A stretch of 7,467 bases of DNA from an uncultured Verrucomicrobiota bacterium (GTDB taxonomy: Bacteria > Verrucomicrobiota > Verrucomicrobiia > Limisphaerales > UBA9464), in contig CAIPFS010000137.1 of the NCBI GenBank assembly GCA_903864375.1, positions 1 to 7,467 on the forward strand, in the 5' to 3' direction. Shown in pieces: positions 5,628-7,467 of the stretch. How positions within the stretch are numbered: position 1 is the first letter of the stretch; each line of letters starts with the position of its first letter. Made by a program: the position numbers and the translations under genes. The notes under the pieces are model-generated. The model made no database searches and was not told where the DNA came from. It worked only from the letters and a program-made list of their open reading frames with translations.

Positions 5628-6627
5628 CCTGACCTTTGCCGGGCCAGTCGCGTTGGTTGACACCGAGGTGGGTCGCAAGGGCCAACAGGATGGGGTTCAA
5701 CAGGAACTCGACCAGGATGGGGGCCACCGACGGGCAGCCGGGCAGCGGAATCTCGATGGTGGGCACGTCGATGGATCGACACATCAACCAGGCGCGGTGT
5801 GCCAGATCGCGTTCTTGAGGGGATTCACCAACGAACAGGACCACCGGGCGCGGACGGGCGGCCAACTGTTGGAAGGGGCCGTGAGCAAACGAAAGGTAAT
5901 CCAATAAGGTGGGAGCGGACCAGAACAGGCCTTCCACAAACTTCGAGACCAGATTGTAGCCCGATTCCACCACCAGCCCCGGGGCCAGGATGACGAAACC
6001 GGCGGAAAGTGCCGCCGCGTTTTGGATAAACCAATCCACAGGCGGGCGAAGGCAGTTCACCCAGGTGTTCCACGACGTTTCATCCAGGGGAGGCAGCCGC
6101 TGTCCAGGGAGCCCTTGAGACCACAGTCGGGCGGCGAGAAACCCGCAGGCCGGCCCGATGACCCGGACCAGGATGGTGTACTCGTCCGCCAGGGGGAATG
6201 GGACGATCTCAGCGCCCCCGGCGAGAAGAGTTGAAAAGAGCTTTGCGCGATCCTGTTTTCCCGACGCGATCAAGCCGTCCAATGAAGCGGCAGTGAAGAG
6301 GATGGTCCGATCAAATGAAGCTCCCGCCTGAAAGACCAGCCGGGTGTTTTGGGACAACCCCTGGCTGAAGACCACCAGGGCGTCACGGCTGGCGTTCGGA
6401 GGATGAACAAAATCGGCGAGCGGAATAAAGCGGGCGGAGACAGAGGCATAGCGCTGGCAAAGCGAGACCAGATATCGGGCGTGGGCTTCAGAACTTCCGA
6501 GGCCCGTGGCCGCAATTCGGGAGCAGTCCCCCGGACCGGTGCAGGAGTGGGAGAACAAACCCCGGAAATAGCCCGGCAGCGCCCCGATGCGCTCCGCAAG
6601 GAGTTCAAGTCCCGCCGGATCAATCAT
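5602..6627 (-). CDS. Double SIS-domain protein (sugar-phosphate isomerase/deaminase-like), probably non-standard active site
   Basis: A 341-residue cytosolic protein with the two-SIS layout of GlmS isomerase and AgaS-type proteins. SIS1 (about 36-140): IAATGLGSSEAHARYL (38-53) is the first phosphate-loop region and VVFSQGLSQNT (85-95) corresponds to the usual SQSGxTxDT serine/threonine loop, with the second Ser and Gly displaced. SIS2 (about 205-325): VILAPGLVVESGYNLVSKFVEGLFWSAP (212-239) matches the G-rich loop and A-K-x-x-E helix, followed by LSFAHGPFQQ (245-254) for the E-x-x-HGP element. In GlmS the Glu of that element is the enolisation base; here the equivalent position is Ser246, so an aldose-ketose isomerase reaction is doubtful and a binding, deaminase-like or lyase role is possible. 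It lies 24 bases after the RibA-like gene and overlaps the DUF3574 start. The ATG at 6627 is the only sensible start. Confidence 0.82.
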   Translation of the reverse strand: MIDPAGLELLAERIGALPGYFRGLFSHSCTGPGDCSRIAATGLGSSEAHARYLVSLCQRYASVSARFIPLADFVHPPNASRDALVVFSQGLSQNTRLVFQAGASFDRTILFTAASLDGLIASGKQDRAKLFSTLLAGGAEIVPFPLADEYTILVRVIGPACGFLAARLWSQGLPGQRLPPLDETSWNTWVNCLRPPVDWFIQNAAALSAGFVILAPGLVVESGYNLVSKFVEGLFWSAPTLLDYLSFAHGPFQQLAARPRPVVLFVGESPQERDLAHRAWLMCRSIDVPTIEIPLPGCPSVAPILVEFLLNPILLALATHLGVNQRDWPGKGQDEPLYAYP

Positions 6628-6651
6628 GGCTTATCAGGGAATGGCGCTGAA

Positions 6652-7467
6652 TCAATCGGCGATGGACTGGTCATCCAGGAAAATCCACTTTTCCACTTCC
6701 AACCCATGCCGGTTCAACGCCTGGGCGTACTCGGTCTTTTTCACCAGGCTGCCCGGAGAGTTCATGATCATCTGCACCCGATTGTGCAGCAGGAACTGTT
6801 TCAGCAGGACGAAGCAGGAATCGTAGTCGCGACTATCGTATCCGACACCCAGTTTCCGGTAGGCCTCGTCGCTCGACAAGGCTTCGCCGCGTTCGGTCAA
6901 CATTCGATCAGCGGCATGCGCGCCAAATCCGGCACCCCGCCCATCAAAGTAGAGCAGGCAGATGGCCCCGACTCCGTAGTGAACGATTTCACGAATGGAT
7001 CGCTTGAACTTGTCCCGGTTGTCCATGTTGACCATGGGGAACCGATTGAAGAGCGATTCACTCTGCAGACGCAGGACCGGCAGGTCGTAAATCTTGGGCT
7101 TGCCGTAGGTCAGGACGACAAATTCCTGCCCGGTGACGATGTCGTAGTAGACGTGAACCCGGAACCAGTAGGGAGTGGTCAGGAGGGGGACCAGGGGGTC
7201 TTCAGGGTTCTCCTTTCGAAACCGGGTAAAGCGGTCCCGGTCGATTTGGACAATGAACCGGTTGTCCCGAATCAGGTAACTGTCCTTGACCAGGGGCATG
7301 GCGCCGGTCATCTGGCGCTCAATGTCCTCCTGGTGAGCTTTGAAATTGGCCTCCGTCAAAAGGATTTCACTGTCCACGGGCTTGACCGGAAGAAAATAAC
7401 TGGCGGTATAAATGAACCGTTGGGCACCCGGCAGCGCATGAGGGGCAAAGGGCTCGACAGGATCCGG
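6652..7467 (-). CDS. GTP cyclohydrolase II (RibA)-like protein lacking zinc ligands, 5' end outside window
   Basis: Residue numbers here count from a GTG at 7377. The fold follows RibA: FVVLTYGKP (86-94) for VALVHGD, LPVLRLQSESL (99-109) for LARVHSECL, AICLLYFDGRGAGF (138-151) for ILLYHRQEGRNIGL, LGVGYDSRDYDSC (176-188) for LGFAADERDFTLC, and MIMNSPGSL (203-211) for RLLTNNPKK. In E. coli RibA three cysteines (SEC and RCDC) hold the catalytic zinc; here they become Ser, Met and Asn, and the histidine before SE becomes Gln. The Arg of the RDF/RDY element, the proposed nucleophile region, is kept. So zinc-dependent ring opening of GTP is unlikely, and the protein is not expected to serve riboflavin synthesis; another nucleotide reaction or a regulatory role is possible. 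The frame stays open for 30 further codons to the window edge, with protein-like sequence (RFIYTASYFLPVKP), so GTG 7377 is probably internal. First visible gene of the operon with the SIS and DUF3574 genes. Confidence 0.78.
   Translation of the reverse strand, partial: PDPVEPFAPHALPGAQRFIYTASYFLPVKPVDSEILLTEANFKAHQEDIERQMTGAMPLVKDSYLIRDNRFIVQIDRDRFTRFRKENPEDPLVPLLTTPYWFRVHVYYDIVTGQEFVVLTYGKPKIYDLPVLRLQSESLFNRFPMVNMDNRDKFKRSIREIVHYGVGAICLLYFDGRGAGFGAHAADRMLTERGEALSSDEAYRKLGVGYDSRDYDSCFVLLKQFLLHNRVQMIMNSPGSLVKKTEYAQALNRHGLEVEKWIFLDDQSIAD

Noticed and set aside
1..7467. CRISPR arrays, tRNA/rRNA genes, insertion sequences
   Set aside because: No regularly spaced repeats, no transposase or integrase-like protein, and no RNA gene signature was recognised on reading either strand.

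Overview
The window is a GC-rich bacterial chromosome segment carrying ordinary, well-preserved coding frames. The best guess is Verrucomicrobiota, of the Pedosphaera/Limisphaerales type. This rests on the prepilin-like protein with a C-terminal H-X9-D motif, a protein class expanded in the Planctomycetes-Verrucomicrobia-Chlamydiae group. It also rests on the first gene, whose conserved C-terminal block I associate with Verrucomicrobia, and on the near absence of strong Shine-Dalgarno sequences. The assignment is inference from protein style, not from a marker gene.

Left part (1-1501): a plus-strand protein with a CarD/Tudor-like N-terminus converges on a minus-strand type II prepilin-like protein, with a terminator-like hairpin between them. 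A 131-base divergent gap separates the prepilin gene from purD. Middle (1502-4216): purD, the glycinamide ribonucleotide synthetase of purine biosynthesis, ends one base from the end of a convergent minus-strand cupin gene. That cupin gene is the second gene of a two-gene unit headed by a YfeH-type bile acid:sodium symporter homolog.

Positions 4217-5162 form a gene-poor, more AT-rich patch (about 48% GC by hand count over 4441-4860). It holds one small recognisable but unnamed protein (4456-4791) and, just upstream, a short frame with coding-like codon use (4814-5002) that may be a gene remnant.

Right part (5163-7467): a compact minus-strand operon, reading from the right edge. The first gene is a GTP cyclohydrolase II (RibA)-like protein that runs off the window and has lost the three zinc-binding cysteines. 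Next come a double-SIS sugar-phosphate-binding protein with an altered catalytic position and a DUF3574 lipoprotein whose start overlaps the SIS gene. This pairing of a degenerate RibA fold with an atypical SIS protein is the most promising candidate for an undescribed function. No mobile elements, CRISPR arrays, tRNAs or rRNAs were seen.
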